Under the pieces are notes generated by a model. That model worked only from the letters and a program-made list of their open reading frames with translations, had not been told where the DNA came from and did not search any database. Position numbers and translations under genes: made by a program. Shown piece after piece: positions 48,713-57,731 of a stretch of 64,000 bases of DNA. Origin of the DNA: VRUE01 sp963725085 (lineage in GTDB: Bacteria; Actinomycetota; Thermoleophilia; Solirubrobacterales; 70-9); the NCBI GenBank assembly GCA_963725085.1, contig CAVRXM010000005.1, forward strand, positions 558,001-622,000. The letters are read 5' to 3'. Position 1 is the first letter of the stretch. Each line of letters begins with the position of its first letter.

Positions 48713-50374
48713 ATGGCGAAGGCTCTCCGCGTCCTTCCGCTCGGGGGCCTGGGCGAGATCGGCAAGAACATGACCGTCGTCGAGTACGACGGTCGGATCG
48801 TCGTCATCGATACCGGCCTGATGTTCCCGACGGCGGAGATGCTCGGGATCGATCTCGTCCTGCCCGACTTCTCCTACCTCCGCGACCACGCCGGGGACAT
48901 CGAGGCGATCGTCCTCACCCACGGCCACGAGGATCACGTCGGCGCCCTGCCCTACGTGCTGCGCGAGATCGGCGAGCCGCCTGTGATCTACGGCGGGATG
49001 CTGACGATCGCGATGGTCCGCTCGAAGCTCGACGAGCACAAGCTCTCAGACGCGCCGCTCCAGGACCTGCCGGCGGGGGAGGTCGTCCGGCTCGGCCCGT
49101 TCGAGATGGAGATGGTCCACCTCTCGCACTCGATCCCCGACGCACGCGGGGTGATCCTGACCACGGAGCTGGGATCGATCCTGCTGACCGGCGACTACAA
49201 GTTCGACCAGACTCCGGTCGACGGGCGCCCCGCCGACATCTCACGACTCGCCGAGCTGGGCCGCAACGGGCTGCTGCTGCTATGCGGCGACTCGACCAAC
49301 GCCGACCGCCCCGGGGTCGCGCCGTCGGAGTCGAGCGTCGGGCCGGCGCTGCTGGAGACGTTCAAGGACTGCGAGGGGCGGATCATCGTCACCTCGTTCG
49401 CCTCCAACATCCACCGGGTGCAGCAGGCGATCGACGCCGCCGTCAAGCTCGACCGCCGGGTGGCGCTGGTCGGGCGCTCGATGCGCAAGAACTTCAACAT
49501 CGCCTCTAGCCTGGGTATCGCCGAGGCGCCGTCGGGGCTGTTCATCCAGCCGCGCGAGATCGAAGACTTCCCCGACGAGAAGGTGATCGTGATCTCGACC
49601 GGGAGCCAGGGGGAGCCGCTCTCGGCGCTGCGGCGGATGGCGAACAACGACCACCGCGACGTCGAGCTGCATCGCGGCGACACCGTCGTCTTCTCAGCCA
49701 CGCCGGTTCCCGGCAACGAGCGCGCGGTCAACGAAACGATCGACCGCATCCACGAGATCGGGGCCTCGGTGGTCACCGCCAAAGACGCACCGATCCATGC
49801 CTCCGGCCACGGCTGGCAGGAGGAGCTGAAGCTGATGCTCAACCTGACCAAACCCCGCTACGTCCTGCCGATCCACGGTGACCACCAGCGACTGCGGCTG
49901 CATTCAGGCCTCGCCGAATCGGTCGGTATCGATCCGGCAAACATCTTCCGGGGACGCAACGGGCTACCGCTCGAGATCGACGACAGCGGCGCCCGCTTCG
50001 GCGAGGACATCCACGCCGGGGTGGTCTATGTCGACGGCGTCAACGTCGGCGAGCCCGATGACGTCGCCCTCCGCGACCGCCGCGAGATCTCCGACGACGG
50101 GATCTTCATCGTCGTCGCGACGATCTCCTCCGACGACGGGAGCGTCGTCGCCGATCCGGAGGTGATCCTGCGCGGGGTCGCCTTCCTCGAGGACGAGGAC
50201 GCACTCGTCGAGGAGCTGAAGGACGTCGTCGAGGACGCGATCGAGGACGCTGCGTCGGCCGGCACCCGCGAGGTGCACCTGATTCAGGAAGACCTCCACG
50301 ACTCGATCGCGAAGCTCGTCTACGAGAAGCTTCGGGTCCGGCCGATGATCCTGCCGGTCATCGTCGAGGTCTAA
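48713..50374 (+). CDS. rnj: Ribonuclease J
   Basis: 553 residues. Metallo-beta-lactamase motif LTHGHEDHVGALPYV (about 63-77), HLSHSIPDA, LLTGDYKFDQTP, beta-CASP domain (CGDSTNADRPGVAPSESSV, FASNIHRVQQAIDAA, STGSQGEPLSALRRMANND), HASGHGWQEEL, and LPIHGDHQRLRLH, followed by the RNase J C-terminal domain. 5'-3' exo- and endoribonuclease, central to mRNA decay and rRNA maturation alongside PNPase. It starts 2 nt after dapA. Confidence 0.97.
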   Translation: MAKALRVLPLGGLGEIGKNMTVVEYDGRIVVIDTGLMFPTAEMLGIDLVLPDFSYLRDHAGDIEAIVLTHGHEDHVGALPYVLREIGEPPVIYGGMLTIAMVRSKLDEHKLSDAPLQDLPAGEVVRLGPFEMEMVHLSHSIPDARGVILTTELGSILLTGDYKFDQTPVDGRPADISRLAELGRNGLLLLCGDSTNADRPGVAPSESSVGPALLETFKDCEGRIIVTSFASNIHRVQQAIDAAVKLDRRVALVGRSMRKNFNIASSLGIAEAPSGLFIQPREIEDFPDEKVIVISTGSQGEPLSALRRMANNDHRDVELHRGDTVVFSATPVPGNERAVNETIDRIHEIGASVVTAKDAPIHASGHGWQEELKLMLNLTKPRYVLPIHGDHQRLRLHSGLAESVGIDPANIFRGRNGLPLEIDDSGARFGEDIHAGVVYVDGVNVGEPDDVALRDRREISDDGIFIVVATISSDDGSVVADPEVILRGVAFLEDEDALVEELKDVVEDAIEDAASAGTREVHLIQEDLHDSIAKLVYEKLRVRPMILPVIVEV

Positions 50375-50397
50375 GCGCCCGTTCGGACGAATTAAAA

Positions 50398-50435
50398 CGG
50401 GCCCGCCGGGACGTTGGGGAGGCCAGGCGGGCCCG
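50398..50435. terminator. Convergent terminator hairpin between rnj and the histidine kinase
   Basis: cgggcccgcc (50398-50407) and ggcgggcccg (50426-50435) form a 10-bp GC stem. On the minus strand it is followed by cgttttaatt, so it is best as an intrinsic terminator for the kinase transcript; it may also stop rnj transcripts. Confidence 0.8.
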
Positions 50436-50472
50436 CGTGTGTCTCGTCCGGCTCAGAACCTAGGCCGCGCTG

Positions 50473-51921
50473 CTAAAGCCGGCCTAAAGGCGCGCTAATT
50501 CCCTGCTCAGACCTGCTTAACGGTATCCGGACGGTGAACAGTGCCCCGCCCGATTCCGACTCTGCGACCGCGGCGCTGCCGCCGTGGGAAGCGGCGACGG
50601 CGCGGACTATCGCGAGGCCGAGCCCGCTGCCCGACCCGCGCGCCGCCGTGTCGGCCGGTCCTTCGCCGCGGACGAAACGATCGAAGACCTCCTCCCGAAG
50701 GGCCGGCGGGATGCCGGGGCCGTCGTCGCCGACTTCGACGATGGCGTCGCGTCCGGCGGCGCCGAGCCGGAGCTCGATCCGCGACCCCGGCGGCGTGTGG
50801 CGGACGGCGTTGTCGAGCAGGTTGAGGACCAGCCGATGTAGCTCGTCGGGATTGCCGTCGACCCGCAGCGGTCGGTCGTTCTCGATCCGCAGCTCGCGTT
50901 CGCCGACCGTCGGCGCGACCTCGGCCGCGGCGTTGCCCGCGATCTCGGCCAGGTCGCAGGCGGTGCGAGCTCCGGGGCGGCCCGCGTCGGCGCGCGCCAG
51001 CAGCAGGAGATCGGCGACCAGCCGGCTCATCCGGTTCGACGAGCGCAGCGCCGAGTCGACTACGGCGCGCTCCTCGCCGTCGCCCGGGCCCTCGAGCGAG
51101 GCCTGGAGCAGCTCGAGGTTGGCGACGATGCTGGTCAGCGGCGTCCGCAGCTCGTGCGAGGCGTCGGCGACGAACGCCCGCTGTTTGCGCATCGCAGTCT
51201 CCCGCTCGGAGCGGGCCGCATCGAGCGAGCGCAGCATCTCCTCGAGAGTCCCGGCGAGCTCACCCACCTCGTCGTCCGTTTTCGGCACCGGCATGTGGCG
51301 GGAGGGGTCGCCGGTGTCGCTGATCTCACGCGCGGTCGCGGTCAGCGAGGAAATCGGGCGCATCGCGCGGCCCGCGATCGCCAGACCGGCGAATGCCGCC
51401 AGCAGGGTGGCGCCCAGCACACCGGCGGCGATGAAGACCCAGAGCCGGTCGATCGTCGAGTTGATGTGACCTTCGTCGCGGCCGTACTGGACGTAGCCGG
51501 CGACGCGGCCGGTCTGGCCGCTGCGGAGCGTCACCGTCACCACCCGCATGTCACCGACGTGGTGGACCCCGAGGACGGGGGAGCCGAGGTTGACCGCCCC
51601 GGGGCTGGCTTCGAGCAGGCTGCCCCGCGAGTCGAAGATCCGCGCCGTGGCGCCGTTGGGGCTGACGAAGTCGCCGAGGTCGGGCTCGCGGACGATCAGC
51701 GTTTTGGTGATCGTGTCGACGATCTGGATCTGTGAGGAGAGCGTCGCGACGGCCTGCTGCATCTCGCGATCGAAGTCGTCGCGAATCCGCTGTGCGGCGA
51801 GGTTGCCGATGACCACGCCGAAGAGGACCAGGATCGCGAGGGTCAGCCCGGCGGAGGTGCCCGCAAGGCGCCAACGAACCGGCCAGTTGCGCGGGCGGAG
51901 CCGGGAGATCCGGGCGCTCAC
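50473..51921 (-). CDS. Two-component sensor histidine kinase
   Basis: 482 residues. First membrane segment about 20-42, extracytoplasmic sensor region of about 110 residues, second segment near 157-178, HAMP domain (AGRAMRPISSLTATAREI), the phosphoacceptor His in FVADASHELRTPLTSIVANLE, and an HATPase_c domain with NLLDNAVRHTPPGSRIE, GDDGPGIP and GSGSGLGLAIVRAVAASHGG. It is coexpressed with the preceding response regulator (2-nt gap). The stimulus is unknown; the general plan resembles the actinobacterial MprB/TcrY group. Confidence 0.94.
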   Translation of the reverse strand: MSARISRLRPRNWPVRWRLAGTSAGLTLAILVLFGVVIGNLAAQRIRDDFDREMQQAVATLSSQIQIVDTITKTLIVREPDLGDFVSPNGATARIFDSRGSLLEASPGAVNLGSPVLGVHHVGDMRVVTVTLRSGQTGRVAGYVQYGRDEGHINSTIDRLWVFIAAGVLGATLLAAFAGLAIAGRAMRPISSLTATAREISDTGDPSRHMPVPKTDDEVGELAGTLEEMLRSLDAARSERETAMRKQRAFVADASHELRTPLTSIVANLELLQASLEGPGDGEERAVVDSALRSSNRMSRLVADLLLLARADAGRPGARTACDLAEIAGNAAAEVAPTVGERELRIENDRPLRVDGNPDELHRLVLNLLDNAVRHTPPGSRIELRLGAAGRDAIVEVGDDGPGIPPALREEVFDRFVRGEGPADTAARGSGSGLGLAIVRAVAASHGGSAAVAESESGGALFTVRIPLSRSEQGISAPLGRL

Positions 51922-51923
51922 GC

Positions 51924-52616
51924 CTACGCTTTCAGGACGTATCCGGCGCCGCGCTTGGTGTGAAGGAGGCGGGGCTCGCCGCCTTCCTCCAGCTTGCGGC
52001 GCAGGTTCGAGATGAAGACGTCGATCGTGTTCGTCGCAGCCGTCGGGTCATAGCCCCAGACCTCGTCGAGGAGGCGCTCGCGCGAGACGACCAGCCGCTG
52101 GTTTCGCATCAGGTGCTCGAGCAGCTCGAACTCGCGATTCGTCAGCTCGATCTCGCGGTCGCCCCGGCGCACTTCGCGGGTGTCCGGGTTGAGGGCGAGG
52201 TCGGCGACCTCGATCGAGGCCGAGCCACGCGGCGGGCGACGGCGGAGGAGCGCCCGGATCCGGGCGAGGAGCTCCTTGCGCTCGAACGGCTTGACAAGGT
52301 AGTCATCGGCGCCGCTGTCGAGGCCGCCGACCCGATCCTCGGTCTCGCTGCGGGCGGTCAGCATCAGGATCGGGACGTCGCTGTCGGCGCGCAGCCGACG
52401 GCAGACCTCGACCCCGTCGAGTCGGGGCAGGCCCAGATCGAGGACCACGAGGTCGGGCAAGAAGCCGGCCGCGACGTCAAGGGCATCGATCCCGTCGGCG
52501 GAGGTGCGGACGTCGTACCCCTCGTTGCGCAGCGAGCGGCGGAGGACATCGGCGATGTCCTCGTCGTCCTCGACCACGAGCACGCGGCCGCCGGCTTCGC
52601 CTCCATCGGTGAGCAT
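51924..52616 (-). CDS. OmpR/PhoB-family response regulator
   Basis: 230 residues. Receiver with acidic pair in VLVVEDDEDI, phosphoacceptor Asp60 in LVVLDLGLPRLDG, Thr in LMLTARSE and Lys in YLVKPFERKELLARI, so all switch residues are present. Winged-helix effector: ELTNREFELLEHLMRNQRLVVSRERLLDEVWGYD, TNTIDVFISNLRRKLE. Partner of the kinase downstream; the divergent gene is ftsK, so cell-envelope or division targets are conceivable but unproven. Confidence 0.95.
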   Translation of the reverse strand: MLTDGGEAGGRVLVVEDDEDIADVLRRSLRNEGYDVRTSADGIDALDVAAGFLPDLVVLDLGLPRLDGVEVCRRLRADSDVPILMLTARSETEDRVGGLDSGADDYLVKPFERKELLARIRALLRRRPPRGSASIEVADLALNPDTREVRRGDREIELTNREFELLEHLMRNQRLVVSRERLLDEVWGYDPTAATNTIDVFISNLRRKLEEGGEPRLLHTKRGAGYVLKA

Positions 52617-52625
52617 CGAGAAACG

Positions 52626-52631
52626 ATGTTA
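52626..52631 (-). promoter_or_regulatory. Candidate -10 box of the response regulator-kinase operon
   Basis: TAACAT on the minus strand, 9 nt before ATG 52616, without a ribosome binding site. Confidence 0.45.
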
Positions 52632-52728
52632 GCCCCGCAAATGGCGCCTTCGCCTTTGTTTTAGCGCGAATTTATGCCCCCGACCTCGACCGCGAAGGGG
52701 AGACGGGGCCGGCGTCGAAGCCCCTGTC

Positions 52729-54855
52729 ATGTTCGTGCGTAAGCGGCGCGGGGCGAAACGGCGCCCGAAATCGAAGGCGAAAGCCAAGGTGGGCAGGGCG
52801 CGGGTGCCGCGGCCACGGCTGCCGCAGGCGCTCGAGCAGCGCCACCTCGACCTGGTCGGGCTGTTCCTGATCGCCTCCGGCGTCTACCTCACATTCGTCC
52901 TCTTCTTCGGCTGGGAGGGAGGCAAGGTCGGCTACGGGATCGAAACGGCGCTGACCTACCTGGTCGGCGACGTCGGCGCCCGGATCTTCACCGTGCTGAC
53001 TCTCGTGACCGGAGTGGTGCTGGTGACCGGGGCCTCGATCGGCACGATCCTCCGCGGCTTCGGCCGCGGCGCCCGTGGCGTCTTCCTCGGCGGCCGTGAG
53101 GTCGCCGAGACCGTGGTCAGAACCCGCGAGGGCCACGGCCCCGCGGATGCCGAGCTCGAGACCCAGGCCGGCCCGACCGATGTGATGAGCGCCTACCCCG
53201 ACGAGGAGGACTTCGAGCCGACCGTCGCGATCGGGAGCTTCGACGACGACGTCGCCGAGGCCGAGGCGGGCTCAGAGCCCGTCGAGGAGCCCGAGGCCGT
53301 CGCCGACCCTGAGGAGGCCCCTCCGACGACCGAAACGCCCGTCCTAACCCCTCAGGGGAACAAGCGCGGCGTCACGGCCTCGGAGGAGATCGACTACCGG
53401 CCGCCGCCCGCGGCTGCGCTCGAGAAGGGCCGCGCAGCCGACAAAGGCCCCGACCCGCGCGACCACGACGCCGTGGGGCGGAGGCTGGTCGAGACGCTCG
53501 GGCACTTCGGGGTCGAGGCGAAGATCGTCGGCATCGTCAGCGGACCCCACGTCTCCCGCTACGAGCTTCGCCTGGCGCCCGGCACCAAGGTGAAGAAGGT
53601 GACCGAGCTGGCCAACGACCTCGCCTACGCGCTCGCCTCGACCGACATCCGGATCCTCGCTCCGATCCCCGGCAAGCAGGCGGTGGGGGTCGAGGTGCCC
53701 AACTCGCGGCGCCGCATGGTCCGCCTCGGCGACATCTACGCCGGCAGGCCGGAGAAGACCTCGCCGCTCGTCGCCTGGCTCGGCAAGGGCATCGACGGCA
53801 ACGCCGTCTGGACCGACCTGGCGAAGATGCCCCACGTGCTGGTCGCCGGGACCACCGGGTCGGGCAAGTCCGGCTGCGTCAACGCGATCCTCTCCTCGAT
53901 CCTGATGCAGGCGTCGCCCAACGACGTCCGCCTCGTTCTCGTCGACCCCAAGCAGGTCGAGCTCAACCACTACGAGCACGTCCCGCACCTGCTCACCCCC
54001 GTCGTCACCTCACCCCGCCTGGCGGCCAACGTGCTCGCCAATCTGATCGGCGAGATGGAGAGCCGCTACGGGATCATGGGCGAGGCCCGGTGCCGCAATC
54101 TCGGCGAGCTCAACCGGGCACGGGCGAAGAAGGGCGAACCGCCCCTTCCTCACATTCTCTGCGTGATCGACGAGCTCGCGGACCTGATGATGGTGGCGCC
54201 GGCCGAGGTCGAGGACTCGATCATCCGGCTCGCCCAGAAGTCGCGGGCGACCGGCATCCACCTCGTCCTCGCGACCCAGCGCCCCTCGACCGACATCATC
54301 ACCGGCACGATCAAGGTCAACATCCCGGCCCGGATCGCGTTCGCGGTCTCCTCCCAGACCGACTCCAGGGTGATCCTCGACCAGGGCGGGGCCGAGGCCC
54401 TGCTCGGCCAGGGCGACATGCTGTTCCGCGGGGCGGGCACATCGAAGCTGCAGCGGATCCAGGGCGCGTTCATCACCGAGGAGGAGATCGCGCGGATCAC
54501 CGGCCACTGGGCCAAGCAGGGGGAACCCGAGTTCGAGGCCGAGCTGCTCGAGGCGCGTGAGGAGACCCCGGAGGCCGGAATCGACGACGAGTTCGATCCC
54601 GACCGCGACGACCTCCTCGACGAGGCGATCCAGCTCGTCGTCCAGACCGAGACCGCCTCGGTCTCGATGATCCAACGTCGGCTGCGGGTCGGATACACCC
54701 GGGCGGGACGCCTGATCGACATGCTCGAGCGCCGCGGCGTGATCTCCGGCTACGAGGGCTCGAAACCACGGCAGGTGCTGATCACCGCGGCCGACCTTCC
54801 CCGCTTCCTGAGCGGCGGGGAGGCGGGTGAGCCGCTGCCGGTCGACGCCGAGTAG
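52729..54855 (+). CDS. ftsK: DNA translocase FtsK/SpoIIIE
   Basis: 708 residues. A basic N-terminus, only about two clear membrane segments (about 44-64 and 86-108) where FtsK usually has four, an acidic linker (about 140-215), then the translocase motor: alpha domain, Walker A VLVAGTTGSGKSGCVNAIL (near 370), Walker B ILCVIDELADLMM, and RPSTDIITGTIKVNIPARIAFAVSSQTDSR. The C-terminal gamma winged helix (SVSMIQRRLRVGYTRAGRLIDMLE) reads KOPS-like sites. It pumps chromosome DNA through the closing septum. ATG 52729 is the only reasonable start. Confidence 0.95.
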   Translation: MFVRKRRGAKRRPKSKAKAKVGRARVPRPRLPQALEQRHLDLVGLFLIASGVYLTFVLFFGWEGGKVGYGIETALTYLVGDVGARIFTVLTLVTGVVLVTGASIGTILRGFGRGARGVFLGGREVAETVVRTREGHGPADAELETQAGPTDVMSAYPDEEDFEPTVAIGSFDDDVAEAEAGSEPVEEPEAVADPEEAPPTTETPVLTPQGNKRGVTASEEIDYRPPPAAALEKGRAADKGPDPRDHDAVGRRLVETLGHFGVEAKIVGIVSGPHVSRYELRLAPGTKVKKVTELANDLAYALASTDIRILAPIPGKQAVGVEVPNSRRRMVRLGDIYAGRPEKTSPLVAWLGKGIDGNAVWTDLAKMPHVLVAGTTGSGKSGCVNAILSSILMQASPNDVRLVLVDPKQVELNHYEHVPHLLTPVVTSPRLAANVLANLIGEMESRYGIMGEARCRNLGELNRARAKKGEPPLPHILCVIDELADLMMVAPAEVEDSIIRLAQKSRATGIHLVLATQRPSTDIITGTIKVNIPARIAFAVSSQTDSRVILDQGGAEALLGQGDMLFRGAGTSKLQRIQGAFITEEEIARITGHWAKQGEPEFEAELLEAREETPEAGIDDEFDPDRDDLLDEAIQLVVQTETASVSMIQRRLRVGYTRAGRLIDMLERRGVISGYEGSKPRQVLITAADLPRFLSGGEAGEPLPVDAE

Positions 54856-54888
54856 GGCCTTTTCCCGCCGACCGGCCACAATGTCGGC

Positions 54889-55647
54889 GTGGAGTCGACC
54901 GGTATAGGAACCACCCTGCGCGATGCGAGAAATCGGCGCAAAATCGACCTTTCCGAGGTCGAGGATGCGACCAAGATCCGAATTCGCTTCCTGCGGGCGA
55001 TCGAGAACGAGGAGTGGGACGTCCTCCCGGGCGAGATCTACACCCGCGCCTTCATCAGGACATACGCCTCCTACCTCGGTCTCGACGGCGAGCGGCTGGC
55101 CGAGGACTTCACGGCCGAGGTCGGGACTACGGGGCCCTCCGATCGGCCTCCGACGCGGGTCGAGCCGGCGTTGAGCGCGCGCCGCCCGCCGGGGCGGTCC
55201 AGGGTCGGAGGCCGGGTCCTGATCGTGGTCGTCGTCGCCGCGCTGATCGGGATCCTGGTCGCGATCGGCCTCGCCGGCGGAGGCGACAACTCCTCGGGCG
55301 GGAAGTCGGGCTCGGCGGGGGCGAAGAAGGGGCACCAGAACGGCGCGGCCCAGACGGCGGCGCCCGGCGTCGCGGTCAGCCTTGTAGCCACCGATGAAGT
55401 CTGGGTCTGCCTGCTCGACGCCGGTGAAGAACCCGTCATCGACGGCCAGATCCTCGCCGCCGGGGAACGGGAAGGGCCGTTCCGGTCGAAGGGGTTCTCG
55501 GTCGCGTTCGGCAACGGCTCGGTCGAAATGGAGATCGACGGAAAACCGGCGCACCTGCCTCCATCGTCGAGCCCGATCGGATTCTCGGTCGACGAAATGG
55601 GGCGGCTGACCGAACTGAAGGAAGGCGAAAGGCCCGAATGCGGATGA
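54889..55647 (+). CDS. RodZ-like helix-turn-helix membrane protein
   Basis: 252 residues. N-terminal HTH_25-type domain (GTTLRDARNRRKIDLSEVEDATKIRIRFLRAIENEEWDVLP, then YTRAFIRTYASYLGLD), one transmembrane segment (about 107-127, VLIVVVVAALIGILVAIGLA), a low-complexity linker, and a C-terminal DUF4115-like beta domain (VSLVATDEVWVCLLDAGEE). This is the RodZ plan, a cytoskeleton or cell-shape factor that binds MreB in rods. Start GTG 54889. No mreB is in the window, so the partner is uncertain. Confidence 0.85.
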   Translation: MESTGIGTTLRDARNRRKIDLSEVEDATKIRIRFLRAIENEEWDVLPGEIYTRAFIRTYASYLGLDGERLAEDFTAEVGTTGPSDRPPTRVEPALSARRPPGRSRVGGRVLIVVVVAALIGILVAIGLAGGGDNSSGGKSGSAGAKKGHQNGAAQTAAPGVAVSLVATDEVWVCLLDAGEEPVIDGQILAAGEREGPFRSKGFSVAFGNGSVEMEIDGKPAHLPPSSSPIGFSVDEMGRLTELKEGERPECG

Positions 55648-55694
55648 CACCCGGCGCCGCCTCCTCCGCTCTCGAGAATGCCTGAAGAATCAGA

Positions 55695-57002
55695 ATGAAT
55701 GGGCCTTCTCTTCCGCGTCCGAGGGCGGCTGTTCGGGCCGGGGTCGTGGTCACCGGGACCGAGGTGCTGACGGGGACGATCGCGGACTCCAACGGCCCCT
55801 GGCTCTCGGAACAGCTCGCCGAGCTCGGGATCGACGTCGCCCACATCGTGATCGTCGGCGATCGTCCCGACGACCTCGAGGCGGCGCTCCGGTTCATGGC
55901 CGCCGAGGGGATGGACCTGATCGTCACCTCGGGGGGGCTCGGCCCGACCGCCGACGATCTGACGGCGGAGGTGGTCGCCCGCTTCGCCGGCCGCGAGCTG
56001 CGGCTCGACGAGGAGGTCGAGGAGAAGATCGCCGAGATCCTGCGCGGCTTCGCGCGCCGCTTCAATTTCGACCAGGAGGCGGTCCGCGAGGCAAACCGCA
56101 AGCAGGCGCTGGTCCCCGAGGGGGCGACACCGCTCGACCCGGTCGGCACCGCCCCGGGGCTCGTCGTCCCGGCCGACGGCCCCGTCGTCGTCGTCCTGCC
56201 GGGGCCGCCGCGAGAGCTGCAGCCGATGTGGCCCGCGGCGCTTGCGACCGCCCCGGTGAGCGAGGTCCTCGCCAGGGCGACGCCGCTTCACGGCTACACG
56301 CTGCGGATGTTCGGGATTCCCGAGTCCGAAATCGCCAAGAGCCTGCGCGAGATCGAGGCCGACGGCGTCGCACTCGACGAGGTCGAGATCACCACCTGCC
56401 TGCGGCGTGGCGAGATCGAGGTCGAGGTCCGCTACCGCGACGAGGCGGCGGCCACCGCCGACGCGTTGCGGGAGGGCCTGCGGGCGCGCCATGAGCGCCA
56501 CCTCTTCAGCCTCGACGGCGAGACGATCGACTCGCAGGTCGCGAAGCTCCTGGTCGGTCGCAGGCTCGGCCTGGCCGAGTCGTGCAGTGGCGGCCTGATG
56601 GCGGCCCGGATCACCAATGTCCCCGGCGCCTCGGAGTACTTCGCCGGCAGCGCCGTCTCCTACTCGAACGAGGCGAAGGCGGACCTCCTCGGCGTCGACC
56701 CGGCCCTGATCGAGGCCCACGGGGCGGTCTCACCGGAGGTCGCCGAGGCGATGGCGCGGGGGGCCCTCGAGCGGTTCGGCGCCGACATCGCGGTCGCGAT
56801 CACCGGGATCGCCGGGCCGGGGGGCGGCACCGAGGAGAAGCCGGTCGGCTACGTCTGCTTCCACGCGCTCCTCGCCGAGGGGCCCGCGGTCGCCCGCGAC
56901 CCGGTCATCCCAGGTGGCCGCGACGACATTCGCGAGCGCTCGGCGCTGGTCGGGATGCACCTGCTCCGGATGCTGCTGACCGGCGGCGAGCCACCGCTCT
57001 GA
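55695..57002 (+). CDS. cinA: CinA-family nicotinamide mononucleotide deamidase / competence-damage protein
   Basis: 435 residues. N-terminal MoCF-like domain (VVVTGTEVLTGTIADSNGPWLSEQLAELG, TSGGLGPTADDLTAEV, LPGPPREL) and C-terminal CinA domain (LLVGRRLGLAESCSGGLMAARITNVPGASEYFAGSAVSYSNEAK, AITGIAGPGGGTEEKPVGYV). It recycles NMN and is often adjacent to recA, as here. ATG 55695 lies 47 bp after the RodZ-like gene. Confidence 0.95.
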   Translation: MNGPSLPRPRAAVRAGVVVTGTEVLTGTIADSNGPWLSEQLAELGIDVAHIVIVGDRPDDLEAALRFMAAEGMDLIVTSGGLGPTADDLTAEVVARFAGRELRLDEEVEEKIAEILRGFARRFNFDQEAVREANRKQALVPEGATPLDPVGTAPGLVVPADGPVVVVLPGPPRELQPMWPAALATAPVSEVLARATPLHGYTLRMFGIPESEIAKSLREIEADGVALDEVEITTCLRRGEIEVEVRYRDEAAATADALREGLRARHERHLFSLDGETIDSQVAKLLVGRRLGLAESCSGGLMAARITNVPGASEYFAGSAVSYSNEAKADLLGVDPALIEAHGAVSPEVAEAMARGALERFGADIAVAITGIAGPGGGTEEKPVGYVCFHALLAEGPAVARDPVIPGGRDDIRERSALVGMHLLRMLLTGGEPPL

Positions 57003-57075
57003 GCGGAGCGAGCAAGCAATTCTGATTCCCTGCGCGCGAGCAAGCATCCGGAGCGAGCATCCTGATTCCTTGCAT
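57003..57075 (+). repeat. Degenerate gcgagcaagc-type intergenic repeat
   Basis: Two imperfect direct copies of gcaattctgattccctgc / gcatcctgattccttgc, interleaved with ggagcgagcaagc and gcgcgagcaagc strings that also occur in the repeated upstream ORFs at 22708 and 58861. It fills the gap between cinA and thpR. It looks like a decayed or rearranged member of the same family. Confidence 0.5.
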
Positions 57076-57082
57076 TTGCGCG

Positions 57083-57111
57083 TTGTGTCGCGCGCAACGA
57101 CCGCGTAGCGT
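57083..57111 (+). promoter_or_regulatory. thpR promoter
   Basis: TTGTGT (57083-57088), 17 nt spacer, TAGCGT (57106-57111), then 7 nt to GTG 57119. Leaderless layout. Confidence 0.5.
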
Positions 57112-57118
57112 CGGCGGG

Positions 57119-57721
57119 GTGGCCAAGGAACGCCTGAAGAGCCCGCGGGCGCGGCTGTTCATCGCGCTCGATCTCCCCGAACCGGTGCGCGGGGCGATCG
57201 CCGCCTGGGGGAGGAAGCAGCTCTCCGATCCCGCCCTGCGGCCGGTGGCGGAGGAGAGCCTGCACATCACGCTGGCCTTCCTCGGCTTCCTGCCCGAGAA
57301 GCAGATCCCACAGCTGGCCGAGCTCGTCGCCGGGGCCGGCGGGCCGGCGCCGCGGATCGTGCTCGGGGACCCGGTCCCGCGGCCACCGCGGGGGAGACCC
57401 CGGCTGTTCGCGCTGCCGGCCGACTCGCAGGGCACGGTCGCCCTCCAGGCGGGTCTCGAGGAGGGGCTGGTCGAGGCCGGCCTCTACGAGCCCGAGAAAC
57501 GCCCGTTCTGGCCCCATGTGACGGTCGCCAGGGTGCGCCGCGAGGAGCGGGGATCGAAGCGGCCGGCGCTCGTCGCGAGCGCCCCTGGAACGCTGCCGAA
57601 GGAATTGCTGCAGCCCTTCGATGGCGTCCGGATCACGCTCTACCGTTCGCAACTCCAGCCACAGGGTGCGCAGTACACCCCGCTGGCGCAAGTCGAGCTG
57701 CCCGCGAGTGGGCGGCAGTGA
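57119..57721 (+). CDS. thpR: RNA 2',3'-cyclic phosphodiesterase (2H/LigT family)
   Basis: 200 residues. Two HxT motifs: ESLHITLAFLGF (His49, Thr51) and FWPHVTVARVR (His133, Thr135), the paired active site of the 2H phosphoesterase superfamily; RLFIALDLPEPVRGAI is the typical N-terminus. It opens 2',3'-cyclic phosphates in RNA. GTG 57119 is chosen because a promoter ends 7 nt upstream; ORFs further up have no homologous sequence. Position between cinA and recA is a recurrent arrangement. Confidence 0.9.
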   Translation: MAKERLKSPRARLFIALDLPEPVRGAIAAWGRKQLSDPALRPVAEESLHITLAFLGFLPEKQIPQLAELVAGAGGPAPRIVLGDPVPRPPRGRPRLFALPADSQGTVALQAGLEEGLVEAGLYEPEKRPFWPHVTVARVRREERGSKRPALVASAPGTLPKELLQPFDGVRITLYRSQLQPQGAQYTPLAQVELPASGRQ

Positions 57722-57731
57722 GGTGGAACAG

